Translations under genes and position numbers: made by a program
Part shown: positions 26,584 through 34,777 of the stretch, piece after piece
Layout of the letters: each line of letters begins with the position of its first letter
Numbering within the stretch: the first letter of the stretch is position 1
Notes under the pieces: generated by a model
The model's database searches: none
What the model saw: only the letters and a program-made list of their open reading frames with translations
What the model was told of the DNA's origin: nothing
Assembly: GCF_048541835.1 (NCBI RefSeq)
Contig: NZ_JBLEOY010000002.1
Coordinates: forward strand, 496,001-560,000
Source: QIJE01 sp048541835
Lineage (GTDB): Bacteria; SZUA-79; Acidulodesulfobacterales; Acidulodesulfobacteraceae
Direction: 5' to 3'
Length of the DNA stretch: 64,000 nucleotides

Positions 26584-27141
26584 ATGTTTAAAGCGGCCGA
26601 TATCGAATCTCGCAAAATTAAAGTATTTGTTTTTACGGTTTTATTACTTGCCGTTGCCTTTATTTTTGTAAATTTTATTAGCATCTCGAATGCTAACGCC
26701 GGGGTTAGGCTCAAAAAGGCGCCGAATTTCAATCTTAAAGTGCTTAACATTTTGTCGTCCGGATATACTAATTTTTCATTAGAAAAATATAAAGGGCATG
26801 TTGTAATCATTAACTTTTGGGCAACATGGTGCCCGCCGTGCAGGCATGAAACACCGATGTTGGAAAAATTTTATAAAACCGAAGCGGCTAAGGGCGTCAT
26901 TGTCGTAGGAATAAACGTTAACGACAATCTCTCGGGAGTCAGGTCTTTTATTAAGCTATACGGCGTTACGTATCCGGTTGTATATGCAGATTCCGGGGTA
27001 ATAGACAATTATGGAGGTATAGACGAAATACCGCAAACATTCTTCATATCTAAAAACGGTAAAATTATGTTTCACTGGGTCGGGGAAATTTTTAAGAGGG
27101 CATTATACGGGATTACGAATAAACTTTTGAACCTAAAATGA
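26584..27141 (+). CDS. TlpA/ResA-family thiol-disulfide oxidoreductase
   Basis: A membrane-anchored, periplasm-facing thioredoxin. Residues 14-36 form one hydrophobic anchor or signal (VFVFTVLLLAVAFIFVNFI). The thioredoxin fold follows, with the active site WATWCPPCRHE and, near the C-terminus, the cis-Pro strand EIPQTFFISKNG. Such proteins reduce apocytochrome c haem sites or other exported thiols. A second, similar gene lies at 47386-47946 beside resB. GGGGGG precedes the ATG. Its 3' end overlaps the convergent GGDEF gene by 9 bp. Confidence 0.9.
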   Translation: MFKAADIESRKIKVFVFTVLLLAVAFIFVNFISISNANAGVRLKKAPNFNLKVLNILSSGYTNFSLEKYKGHVVIINFWATWCPPCRHETPMLEKFYKTEAAKGVIVVGINVNDNLSGVRSFIKLYGVTYPVVYADSGVIDNYGGIDEIPQTFFISKNGKIMFHWVGEIFKRALYGITNKLLNLK

Positions 27142-28113
27142 AATTTTAGTGTTTTCTTTTAAATCATGCTTTGCCGCATACATCGCCTTGTCGGCTTCGA
27201 CGATAAGTTCATTTGCCGATTTACCTTTTTTATACTGGCTTATGCCTATGGAAAGCCCTATCGCTTTAAAATCTTTACTATTGTTATTTAAAATAATATT
27301 TTCTAAACATAAATCGCAGGAAGTATCGGACATTAGTAATTTCAAGCCTTTCTTTAAATTATTTTTAAAATTCGATAAAATTCTATCGGCAACTATCACG
27401 GCTCGTTTTGCCGGAGTATTGGGTAAAATTACCGTAAATTCGTCCCCGCCGTATCTATATACCGTATCGATGTTTTTCCTCACGGAATCGATAAGTGCCT
27501 TGCTTAAAAGCTTTATGGCCTCGTTGCCGGCTTTATGCCCTAAATTATCATTAAAGAATTTAAAGTTATTTATATCTATAAATAAAATGGATAAGTCGCA
27601 TTCGTATCGAGAGCACCTCAGCAATTCCTTTTCTAATTCTTCATAGAACGATCTCAAGTTATAAAGCCCGGAAAGGCCGTCAATCTTAACCTCCAACGAT
27701 AAGAGCATTTCGACATCGATTTCTTTCGTTATATCCCTAATCAGGTATAACATTCCCTTATTTTTACCGGTTTCATCATAGATGTCCACCCTTTCATGTT
27801 CGAAATAGTGGTCTTTTCCGCTTATTTCATGGATATGCGATACTTTATAGCCTGTCGGGAGGTCTCTAATCTTGATCGGCACCTTGCATTTTTTTAACAA
27901 ATTTTCGAAATAAGAAACCGTCTCGATATGTTTGTATAAAAAATTTTCAAGATCGACCATCAGTATTATAGATGCTATATTATTGTAAAAAATTATTCTA
28001 TTTGCATTATTGGTAACGATGGCCGCTTCTTCGTCAAGCGAATTGAGGAGGTCTTTTATTTCGATGTTTTGAAACAAATCTTCTTGTAAATTATTTAAAT
28101 TTTCTAATACCAT
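27133..28113 (-). CDS. PAS-like/GGDEF diguanylate cyclase
   Basis: The C-terminal half is a diguanylate cyclase that makes c-di-GMP: DGLSGLYNLRSFYEELEKEL, LSILFIDINNFKFFNDNLGH, and YRYGGDEFTVILP with an intact GGDEF. The N-terminal 130 residues resemble a PAS sensor (AIVTNNANRIIFYNNIASII, then a PAC-like GKNKGMLYLIRDIT). The usual inhibitory RxxD site five residues before GGDEF reads KNID, so product inhibition may be lost. No membrane segment is evident; it is probably cytoplasmic. The 215 bp upstream to the next gene are AT-rich with no recognised signal. Confidence 0.9.
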   Translation of the reverse strand: MVLENLNNLQEDLFQNIEIKDLLNSLDEEAAIVTNNANRIIFYNNIASIILMVDLENFLYKHIETVSYFENLLKKCKVPIKIRDLPTGYKVSHIHEISGKDHYFEHERVDIYDETGKNKGMLYLIRDITKEIDVEMLLSLEVKIDGLSGLYNLRSFYEELEKELLRCSRYECDLSILFIDINNFKFFNDNLGHKAGNEAIKLLSKALIDSVRKNIDTVYRYGGDEFTVILPNTPAKRAVIVADRILSNFKNNLKKGLKLLMSDTSCDLCLENIILNNNSKDFKAIGLSIGISQYKKGKSANELIVEADKAMYAAKHDLKENTKISF

Positions 28114-28328
28114 GCAAGATCTTGTTAATAATCAATTAAATCTCATTAAATTAATTAAGTAAAGATAAGATATAATATGAAATGATTATAATTCAGAAAA
28201 CATAACATAGCAAGTTATTTAATCTTATAGTATTAATTTCAATATTGCAATAGAAATATTTTTCTATTGTTTTTTTATAGGAATTAGTGTATAAAGTTAA
28301 TGTCGATAAAATTTAAGGAGTAGGTAGT

Positions 28329-28895
28329 ATGGCGATAGACGATATGGTAACGGAGCTTAGAAAACTCGCTAAGGTTGTGGATGATGCCACAAAAAAAATC
28401 GGTGAATTAAAAGAGCCGGTTAAAGAAAGTTCCGAAAGCATTCCTATTGCTCAGGACGGAATTTCGGATATTATAAAAGAGACGGAAAAAGCCGCAAATA
28501 ACATAATGAATCTATTAGACGATATAAACGAAAATTCGAGTGTTATAGATAAAAATTTACGTAATCTCATAGGCTTTAATCCGGTTAAGAAGATTAAGGA
28601 AAGCTTGCTTAATCTTAAAGATCTCAATCAAAAAAATATAAGTAAAATTTTAGACGTATTGTCTATTCTCTCTTTTCAGGATATTACCGGGCAGAAACTT
28701 TATAAAATACAAAATACTTTAAACGACGCGAAGGTCAAGCTCTTAAAGGTTCTGGTAGATTCCGAGGTAGAGGCTAAAGAGCTTCCGGTTGAGAAGAAAC
28801 AAGAAATATACGGTAAATTTAACGATTTGGTTTCCAATAATCAAAAGATGGAACAGAGTGATGTTAACTCGATATTAAGCGAACTTGGATTTTAA
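28329..28895 (+). CDS. CheZ-like chemotaxis phosphatase
   Basis: A 188-residue helical protein with the CheZ-type motif LSFQDITGQKLYKIQ near residues 116-130. The Asp and Gln of that motif are those CheZ uses to dephosphorylate CheY-P. The regions before (VTELRKLAKVVDDATKKIGE, NNIMNLLDDINEN) would form the long helical hairpin. The C-terminal VNSILSELGF resembles the CheZ tail that binds CheY. A GGAG ribosome site precedes the ATG. No cheY, cheA or flagellar gene lies in the window. It is probably a diverged CheZ; the partner response regulator is unknown. Confidence 0.75.
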   Translation: MAIDDMVTELRKLAKVVDDATKKIGELKEPVKESSESIPIAQDGISDIIKETEKAANNIMNLLDDINENSSVIDKNLRNLIGFNPVKKIKESLLNLKDLNQKNISKILDVLSILSFQDITGQKLYKIQNTLNDAKVKLLKVLVDSEVEAKELPVEKKQEIYGKFNDLVSNNQKMEQSDVNSILSELGF

Positions 28896-28967
28896 GCGTC
28901 AAGCGTTTTCCCTTGTTTTTTTTATATCAATACATTATAATAAATAACTTATACTAAAAATTATAAA

Positions 28968-29044
28968 GTCCCCATCGTCTAGCTGGCCCAGGACACCGCC
29001 CTTTCACGGCGGCAACACGGGTTCGAATCCCATTGGGGACGCCA
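28968..29044 (+). tRNA. tRNA-Glu (anticodon TTC)
   Basis: Acceptor arms GTCCCCA and TGGGGAC pair over 7 bp. The anticodon arm CCGCC-CTTTCAC-GGCGG gives TTC. The T-arm contains GGGTTCGAATCCC. The discriminator G is followed by an encoded CCA (29042-29044). Confidence 0.97.
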
Positions 29045-29135
29045 TCTTTCTATAATTCTTGGATATGATTTTAAGCTTATCTAATTCCTATTTATTATAT
29101 TTAATTGTCGATATATTTGAATAATTTTATTTCAG

Positions 29136-29165
29136 TTGACAACCTATAAAATAAAGATATAGAAT
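29136..29165 (+). promoter_or_regulatory. Predicted promoter upstream of the DUF4388-like gene
   Basis: TTGACA at 29136-29141 and TAGAAT at 29160-29165, 18-nt spacer, about 90 bp before the ATG at 29256. The leader between has no recognised riboswitch or hairpin. Confidence 0.45.
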
Positions 29166-29255
29166 AATATCGTGTCTTTATCAGAGATATTTTTTTTGAT
29201 ACTATGTGAATGATGTTTATTCAATAAGGTAATAATATTTTTATTATGATAACGT

Positions 29256-29939
29256 ATGGTACTAGAGGATATAAAATACCAATTAGAGCAGTTTTGCAGT
29301 TTTGATAATATAAGATTATCTTTTGAGATCTTAGATAAGCAGGGCTTTATATATTTTACGAATGGCAAGATAACAAGCGCCGTCTTAGGGCCCGAGCGGG
29401 ATATCGACGTATTTAAAGAATTGAAAGATGTCGATGCGCATGTCAATATTCAGGTAAGCATAGGGGAGCCTTCTCCGGAAAATACTCTTAACAAATCCTT
29501 TGACGAAATCTCAGGAATTCTTTACGATCAAAACGATAATAAGCTTGCCGTCGGTTTGAATAAGGAAGATTCGGTCATTGAGAATAACGATGCAGAAGAT
29601 AGTCCGGCATTGGTGGCTAAAATTGCTGAGGGTCTTGCAAATATTGCAGGCGTAGAATCTATTCTTGCGGTAAGCCCCGAAGGGGAGCTTTTATACTCAA
29701 AAGGCGTTGGAGACGACGCGGAATTTGAATCCGCCGATACGATATTTCTGTATAATCAGTCTAAAGAATTAGGGGATATATTAAATTTTGAGGCTTTAAG
29801 GAGTACTATATGTGAGGCTAATAATTATAAAAAAGTAATTATTAATAATAAAAACATACTATATAGTATTAAGCTATCTTCGGGAACCCAGCCTCTTAAG
29901 GCGAGGATGGAAGCAGTTAAGCTGCTGCAAGATATATAA
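29256..29939 (+). CDS. DUF4388/Roadblock-like two-domain protein
   Basis: The N-terminal 70 residues (FDNIRLSFEILDKQGFIYFT, NGKITSAVLGP) resemble the DUF4388/PATAN regulatory domain of delta-proteobacterial signalling proteins. Residues about 125-227 (AEGLANIAGVESILAVSPEGELLYS, then KVIINNKNILYSIKLSSG) look like a Roadblock/LC7 fold, which often serves GTPases of the MglA type. There are no membrane segments or catalytic motifs. It lies in a row with the CheZ-like gene and another Roadblock-like gene, suggesting a small motility or polarity module. No MglA GTPase is present here. Confidence 0.5.
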   Translation: MVLEDIKYQLEQFCSFDNIRLSFEILDKQGFIYFTNGKITSAVLGPERDIDVFKELKDVDAHVNIQVSIGEPSPENTLNKSFDEISGILYDQNDNKLAVGLNKEDSVIENNDAEDSPALVAKIAEGLANIAGVESILAVSPEGELLYSKGVGDDAEFESADTIFLYNQSKELGDILNFEALRSTICEANNYKKVIINNKNILYSIKLSSGTQPLKARMEAVKLLQDI

Positions 29940-29983
29940 AATAAATAAATGCTTAGCTCTTAATATTTTAGATTTACGACCCC

Positions 29984-30703
29984 ATGGATAATAAAGATAA
30001 TAGTATAATAGATAAAATACTCAAGATTGCAGGCGTAAATGCCTGTGCGGTGTCTTCTTTGGACGGAGAAGTCTTGAGATATGAAACGAAAGACGGCGGA
30101 ATACCCCCCAATTTAATAAATAGGGTTTCTTCTGAAATAAGCAAGCTATTTGCTTCCTATTCTATTTCTTCCATAGACATATCATCTCTTTACCTTAATT
30201 TCGAAGATATGAATATAATCATAAACGGGTTCGGAAGCGGTTTTATTTTTATCGTCAGCCAAAAAAATTCCAATGTAAATCTTCTTAAAATGGAGACGTC
30301 TTATTTAGAAAGCGAGTTTGTTAAAATTGTTAACCAATCTCTTGTAGGTATCACATCGAAGCCTTTTGCCGAAGGAATAGACTCGGGTGAACAAAATTTT
30401 ATGCAAAAAAAAGAAGAAGATGTGTTTAATTCTTTGCTCGGGGAAAAATCCGGAGGCACGATTAGGGCTCATGAAATAATTTCTAAAATTAAATTGGATT
30501 CCGTTAAGGAAATTTTTTCTTCAAACTTGGGTCCGATATCCTCAATGCTTTTTGATGAAAAAATTAAAGAATTAAATGAGGATGTCAACGATTTTAATGT
30601 CAAAAATATCAAAGATTTGATAAATAGTCTATCGGAAGAGATAGAGGACGGAAAAGATAGACTTAATTTTGTCAAAAGTGCGAGAAATATTATAAATTCG
30701 TAA
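29984..30703 (+). CDS. Roadblock/LC7-like protein
   Basis: The first 120 residues fit a Roadblock/LC7 domain: KILKIAGVNACAVSSLDGEV, then NIIINGFGSGFIFIVSQ and NVNLLKMETSYLESE. The remaining half is helical and acidic (KIKLDSVKEIFSSNLGPISS, FNVKNIKDLINSLSEEIEDG), with no known motif. It follows the DUF4388-like gene by 44 bp on the same strand and probably shares its mRNA. Such proteins usually act as adaptors for small GTPases; a partner cannot be named. Confidence 0.5.
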   Translation: MDNKDNSIIDKILKIAGVNACAVSSLDGEVLRYETKDGGIPPNLINRVSSEISKLFASYSISSIDISSLYLNFEDMNIIINGFGSGFIFIVSQKNSNVNLLKMETSYLESEFVKIVNQSLVGITSKPFAEGIDSGEQNFMQKKEEDVFNSLLGEKSGGTIRAHEIISKIKLDSVKEIFSSNLGPISSMLFDEKIKELNEDVNDFNVKNIKDLINSLSEEIEDGKDRLNFVKSARNIINS

Positions 30704-30754
30704 AGCCGCTTACGCCTTTTTTGTCTGCGTAAGGTAGATGTTTTCGTATTTATT

Positions 30755-30829
30755 GCCGGCGTGGCTCAGAGGTAGAGCAGCTGATTCGTAATCAGCAGGT
30801 CGGGAGTTCGATTCTCCCCGCCGGCTCCA
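30755..30829 (+). tRNA. tRNA-Thr (anticodon CGT)
   Basis: Acceptor GCCGGCG pairs with CGCCGGC. The anticodon arm GCTGA-TTCGTAA-TCAGC reads CGT, for ACG codons. The T-arm has GGAGTTCGATTCTCC, and the discriminator T is followed by CCA at 30827-30829. Confidence 0.97.
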
Positions 30830-31160
30830 TTCCTTTCAAAGATTATAGTAATAAACACAAGCCTTTGCTTTCTTTCAAGAAATACCCCCACAGTGAGGTT
30901 CGGAGCAGATAACAGACCGCAGCGTATGATCGCTATCTAAAATTTCCGGCGCTACTGAAAATGAGGTCGGCAAATTGTTTTTTTAATCTGAAATCTAAGA
31001 TATCGATTCATAATAATAAGTGGAAATGCTTGAACAATACATTTGCATGCAAGCATTAAGTTTCATAAAAGATCATCTTCTTTCATTATCTATCTGCAAT
31101 ATCAGGCATTGTTATTGGGTTATGAACTATAAAAAATAAACACTGCAGGAAAAAACAAGA
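30830..31160. other. Gene-free interval between tRNA-Thr and fur
   Basis: About 330 bp with no credible coding frame. A stretch near 30890-30985 is somewhat richer in G+C than its surroundings and may be decayed sequence, but nothing in it was recognised on either strand. Confidence 0.5.
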
Positions 31161-31571
31161 TTATTTGCGGCAATCAGGGCAAATTCCATAGCAATAAATG
31201 GCAGGATTTGTCGTTTCATAACCCTTGCTCTTTATCTGCTTAACAAGATCCTCTGTGTCAATATAAATATCGGATATTCTTCCGCAAACCGTACAGACAT
31301 GGTGAGCATGAGGACTTTTTTTCATTTCATATATCTTTTTCTTACCAGCAATATGAATTTCTTTTATAATTTCGTTATGAAGGAATGTAGCGATAATTTT
31401 ATAAATAGTGGTAAGAGAAATTGCAGGAAATTCATATTTCATACTTTTATATATCTGCTCAACAGAGGCATGTCCTGCTTTATAGGTCGTATCTATTAGC
31501 GCAATTCTTTGAGGGGTCACTTTAAATCCTTTCGATCTCAGTATATCTATAATCCAATTTTCTTTCATCAT
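31161..31571 (-). CDS. Fur-family regulator, PerR-like
   Basis: A 136-residue metal-dependent repressor. The winged helix covers KGFKVTPQRIALIDTTYKAG and SLTTIYKIIATFL. The dimerisation domain has HAHHVCTVCGRI and the second CPDC pair near the end, together a structural Zn site, plus the His-rich HAHH of the regulatory site. It is divergently transcribed from rubrerythrin with 108 bp between, the usual arrangement for a PerR that senses peroxide and controls rubrerythrin. PerR rather than Fur is inferred from this neighbour. Start is ATG at 31571 or 31568. Confidence 0.88.
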   Translation of the reverse strand: MMKENWIIDILRSKGFKVTPQRIALIDTTYKAGHASVEQIYKSMKYEFPAISLTTIYKIIATFLHNEIIKEIHIAGKKKIYEMKKSPHAHHVCTVCGRISDIYIDTEDLVKQIKSKGYETTNPAIYCYGICPDCRK

Positions 31572-31624
31572 GCCGATAAGTATAATACAGATTGCTTAAA
31601 ATAGCAAATAATAATTTTTTTCCT

Positions 31625-31652
31625 TTGATAATTTATAAATTTATGATATATT
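31625..31652 (+). promoter_or_regulatory. Rubrerythrin promoter with candidate PerR/Fur operator
   Basis: TTGATA at 31625-31630 and TATATT at 31647-31652 (16-nt spacer) form a plausible promoter. Between them lies a perfect 12-bp palindrome AATTTATAAATT (31630-31641), resembling the AT-rich core of Fur/PerR boxes. Binding there would block this promoter. The strong AGGAGGG site of rubrerythrin follows. Confidence 0.45.
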
Positions 31653-31679
31653 TATAACATAATAAATCAGGAGGGTATC

Positions 31680-32264
31680 ATGGATAAAACGATTGAAAAT
31701 TTGGTTAAGGCATTTGTGGGAGAATCCCAGGCAAGAAACAGGTACACGATGTACTCTAGTATTGCAAGAAAAGAGGGTTATGAGCAGATATCTGCTATTT
31801 TTACTGAAACGGCTGACAATGAGACGGAACATGCCGAGTGGTTTTTCAGAATGGCAAATGAGTTGAACAAAGCATCGACTGAAAGGTTGAATGAGATGAA
31901 TGTGAAAACTGCCGCACCTTTAATTTCGGGAGATACGGCTGAAAATCTGAAAGCCGCTGTTGCAGGTGAGCATTTTGAGACTTCGGTTTTGTATCCTGAG
32001 TTTGCAGACATTGCCGAAAGCGAGGGGCATAAAGAAATGGCCGTTAGAATCAGGGCAATATCCGTTGCCGAAGCTCATCACGAAGCAAGATACAAAGAAC
32101 TTCTTCAAAATGTAGAACAGAACAGTGTCTTTAAGAAGGAACAGAAGGTTTATTGGATTTGCAGAAAATGCGGTTATGTTCATGAAGGCACGAAGCCTCC
32201 GGTAGCATGCCCGTCGTGCGGTCATGCCGAAAGTTATTTTCAGGTCTTGGTTGAAAAATATTAG
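31680..32264 (+). CDS. Rubrerythrin
   Basis: Rubrerythrin reduces hydrogen peroxide in anaerobes and microaerophiles. The 194-residue protein has the ferritin-like diiron domain, with ligands in GESQARNRYTMYSS, ETEHAEWFF, EHFETSVLYPEFADIAE and AEAHHEARYKEL. A C-terminal rubredoxin domain carries WICRKCGYVHEG and CPSCGH, the four Cys that bind iron. All expected ligands are visible. GGAGGG precedes the ATG. The divergent Fur-family gene is the likely regulator. Confidence 0.96.
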   Translation: MDKTIENLVKAFVGESQARNRYTMYSSIARKEGYEQISAIFTETADNETEHAEWFFRMANELNKASTERLNEMNVKTAAPLISGDTAENLKAAVAGEHFETSVLYPEFADIAESEGHKEMAVRIRAISVAEAHHEARYKELLQNVEQNSVFKKEQKVYWICRKCGYVHEGTKPPVACPSCGHAESYFQVLVEKY

Positions 32265-32441
32265 TATCTTATCCCTAAACGGTTTTAGTATCAAATTCTA
32301 ACGCCGTTTGGGGGATGCAAATTGCTTTCGCCGGGGCAGATACAGATGATTTTTTAGCGTATTTAGTACGGAAATAATGGAATATCATGCAGCAGTGGTC
32401 CATTATTAAAAAAACATAACCGAGTACTGCCTATTTATTTA

Positions 32442-32475
32442 CTCTATTGCCAGCCGATACCGGTCGGCAATAGAG
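32442..32475. repeat. Perfect hairpin between rubrerythrin and the parvulin gene
   Basis: CTCTATTGCC (32442-32451) pairs with GGCAATAGAG (32466-32475), and the loop holds a further CCG/CGG pair. Neither side has a T run, so it is not a standard intrinsic terminator. It lies between convergent genes and may still end transcription or be a small repeat element. Confidence 0.6.
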
Positions 32476-32523
32476 ATCTTATGACAATACATGGAAAGTC
32501 AAATGTCAAAATAGCAGGTTATG

Positions 32524-32805
32524 CTATTTTTTATTGAGGCTTGTTACCTCAATGAGATGATAACCGAACTGTGTTTTAACGGGTCCCGTCAGCTTACCTA
32601 CCTCACCCTCAAATACGGCCTTATCGAACTCCCTTACCATTTGCCCCGGATTAAATTCACCCAAGTCGCCTCCTTGCTTGCCTGACGGGCATGCGGAATA
32701 TTCTTTAGCCATTTGAGCGAAATCGCTCCCATCTTCAATCTTTTTTTTAATTTCCATGCACTTTTCTTCGCTGTCAACCAAGATATGTCTTGCTGTAGCT
32801 TTCAT
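32524..32805 (-). CDS. Parvulin-type peptidyl-prolyl cis-trans isomerase
   Basis: A compact 93-residue, stand-alone parvulin. It has KATARHILVDSEEKC at the start, then GSDFAQMAKEYSACPSGKQGGDLGEF written as DFAQMAKEYS and GKQGGDLGEF, and VKTQFGYHLIEV at the end, the full family pattern. There is no signal peptide, so it is probably cytoplasmic. The ATG at 32805 follows GGGGGT; a TTG one codon earlier is less likely. Confidence 0.93.
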   Translation of the reverse strand: MKATARHILVDSEEKCMEIKKKIEDGSDFAQMAKEYSACPSGKQGGDLGEFNPGQMVREFDKAVFEGEVGKLTGPVKTQFGYHLIEVTSLNKK

Positions 32806-32808
32806 CAA

Positions 32809-33178
32809 AATACCCCCATAATAATTTTTAAATTATATGATACATGTTTGCGGTTTAAAAAACAACCCGTGTTAAAATCTGATGACAAGATATGTAAATG
32901 TGTTTATCATTGCAAAACGGCATTTTGCAACGACATGGGTACGAATGAGTAGGATTAGAATATAATCCGAATATCGTATGGGCAAGAATTAAATTGCAAG
33001 GATATCCTACTCCGCCGGCAACAAACGAAGTGGTGGTTTCCTTGTGAAATCATATTACAATATCAAAGAAATTCAGCTCAATAGCTTTTAATGGAGAGCC
33101 AAAAAGAGACTGAAAAGATTAAATGCTATGATTTTATTGCGTATAAGTGCTACAATCAAAAAATGCAGCATATAAGAA
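32809..33178. other. Gene-free interval before a gmd remnant
   Basis: About 370 bp without a credible gene. The sequence directly ahead of the dehydratase tail is not recognisably dehydratase-like in any frame, so most of that gene has been lost. Confidence 0.45.
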
Positions 33179-33277
33179 GTGGAAATACTCATCGGTAAAC
33201 CCGTCAAGGCTGAAAAATATCTTGGATGGAAGGCAGAGATCACCCTTGAAGATATGATAAAAGAGATGGTGGATTAA
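33179..33277 (+). pseudogene. C-terminal remnant of a GDP-mannose 4,6-dehydratase-like gene
   Basis: The frame reads VEILIGKPVKAEKYLGWKAE and then ITLEDMIKEMVD before a TAA stop. This matches the last 30 or so residues of GDP-mannose dehydratases (GDPTKAKEKLGWKP...F..LVKEMV). The rest of the enzyme is absent, so the piece is a decayed end of a polysaccharide gene. Confidence 0.6.
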
Positions 33278-33574
33278 ACAATGCATGTAGGTATTTCTTC
33301 AGGCAGAGAGCCGTTTCGGAGGGATTGGAGACTATATTCGTAGACACGGCAATGTCTGTTTTGTTTATGACTTTCTGCCTATATGGACAAGTAAAGGCGA
33401 GGAATTCGGATGTCCATTATCGTTCGTGACATTCCGGTCTTTCGTGATGTAGCGGATAAATATGCATCTGCTGTTTTCCAAACTCTCTCCGACTCCATTT
33501 AAAAATTACTTAAGTGTAATAGCGTTGAACTTTCGGCATAGATTGATAATATCGCAAACAGCATCTGATTGTCC
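33278..33574 (+). other. Decayed region, possible glycosyltransferase start
   Basis: After the dehydratase tail, an ATG at 33281 opens MHVGISSGREPF. A frame change then leads to FGGIGDYIRRHGN and VCFVYDFLPIW, which recall the start of GT4-type glycosyltransferases. Frameshifts and stops break it up. The likeness is weak; otherwise nothing is seen here. Confidence 0.25.
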
Positions 33575-34480
33575 CTATTTATCCTTTTTATTTTTTTCCG
33601 TTAACAGTTGAACTGCTTTTAAATAGCTTTTTTTAAGCCTATTAAAGGATTTTGCAAGAGCGCTTATTTCATCGTTTCCCTCTACCTTGAAATCTTCGTT
33701 GGATTTTCCGACAGATACGTCTTCCGCTAATTTGGTCATATCGTGTATAGGCTTTATTATCACCTTGTTTATAAAAAATAGGGCTATTATAAGCGCAAAA
33801 AAGGGTAATACGAATATTGCCCCCATTATTATGATAGAGTTTTTCAGAGCAGCCTGATCTATATATTTAGTAGGGACTAAGATATTCAGTGCTCCGACGA
33901 CCGTCCCCGTTTTCCAACCCCAACCATGAGTTCTCCCGTATCTTCTCGTTATAATTTGAGTTATAGAGGATTTATTGTTAGGATTACCGTGACAAGTCAT
34001 GCATTCTTGCTTGGCTACAACCGGTTTCATAACATAAAAATAGGATATATTGTTAAACGTATGATAGCCGCTGATTGATTTTAAAGAACGATCTGCCCTG
34101 AATTTGGCTATGATCGTTTCCTGAAATTTGTTTGCCTTACTTTTTAAATTTAAGGGATTAAGGGTTGGTTCGGAGTATACGTAGTGCGGGAGAAATTTAT
34201 TAATTAATTTTGCAACGCCTAAAGATACAAATGTTGCAGATTCCGCCTGTATGATAAATTTATTGGTCGATTTCATAACGGCAGGCCTCAGTTCGCCGGC
34301 GGTATAGCCCCTTACCGACTTTTCCGCAAAAAGCATTATATTGGCTTCGTGTATTAGTTCATTTTTTCTAAATCTTTGAATATAGTAGAACGCACCTATT
34401 GCGACCGTAATATTCGCAACAAAACCGACGATTAGCATGATTGCGGTAAATTTCATTTTTAATGAAAGATTTTTAAACAT
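33575..34480 (-). CDS. Membrane haem-binding sensor (DUF3365/Tll0287-like) with HAMP domain
   Basis: A 301-residue sensor-like protein. A first membrane helix (FTAIMLIVGFVANITVAIGAF) leads into a periplasmic Tll0287/DUF3365 domain with one c-type haem motif, CMTCHGNP near residue 160. A second helix (IIMGAIFVLPFFALIIALFF) is followed by a HAMP linker (VIIKPIHDMTKLAEDVSVG, DEISALAKSFNRL). There is no kinase, cyclase or methyl-accepting domain after HAMP, so the output partner must be separate. It could sense redox state or a gas. The 297 bp upstream, up to fxsA, hold nothing recognised beyond AT-rich sequence. Confidence 0.85.
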   Translation of the reverse strand: MFKNLSLKMKFTAIMLIVGFVANITVAIGAFYYIQRFRKNELIHEANIMLFAEKSVRGYTAGELRPAVMKSTNKFIIQAESATFVSLGVAKLINKFLPHYVYSEPTLNPLNLKSKANKFQETIIAKFRADRSLKSISGYHTFNNISYFYVMKPVVAKQECMTCHGNPNNKSSITQIITRRYGRTHGWGWKTGTVVGALNILVPTKYIDQAALKNSIIIMGAIFVLPFFALIIALFFINKVIIKPIHDMTKLAEDVSVGKSNEDFKVEGNDEISALAKSFNRLKKSYLKAVQLLTEKNKKDK

Positions 34481-34777
34481 AAACCCCCCCGATTTTTTAT
34501 TTCTTACGGATGATGGTCCGCACTAAACTTTAGTTGATTTTATATGCCCGCTTCGCATGTCTAAATATTAATCTATTTATATTTATTACAATTTAACTAT
34601 AAATAGCTATTACTTGATTTAATCAAACTCATTATAGATAATATTTATATTTATTGCAATTCCTTAAATACCTGTTCAAATATTAGCGGATTGGTAAGAG
34701 GGCGCGAGCGAGTTTGTTTTTGCTACAACCGCCGTAGAAGTTTTGCAAACAATTACGATATGTTATATAATAACCAT

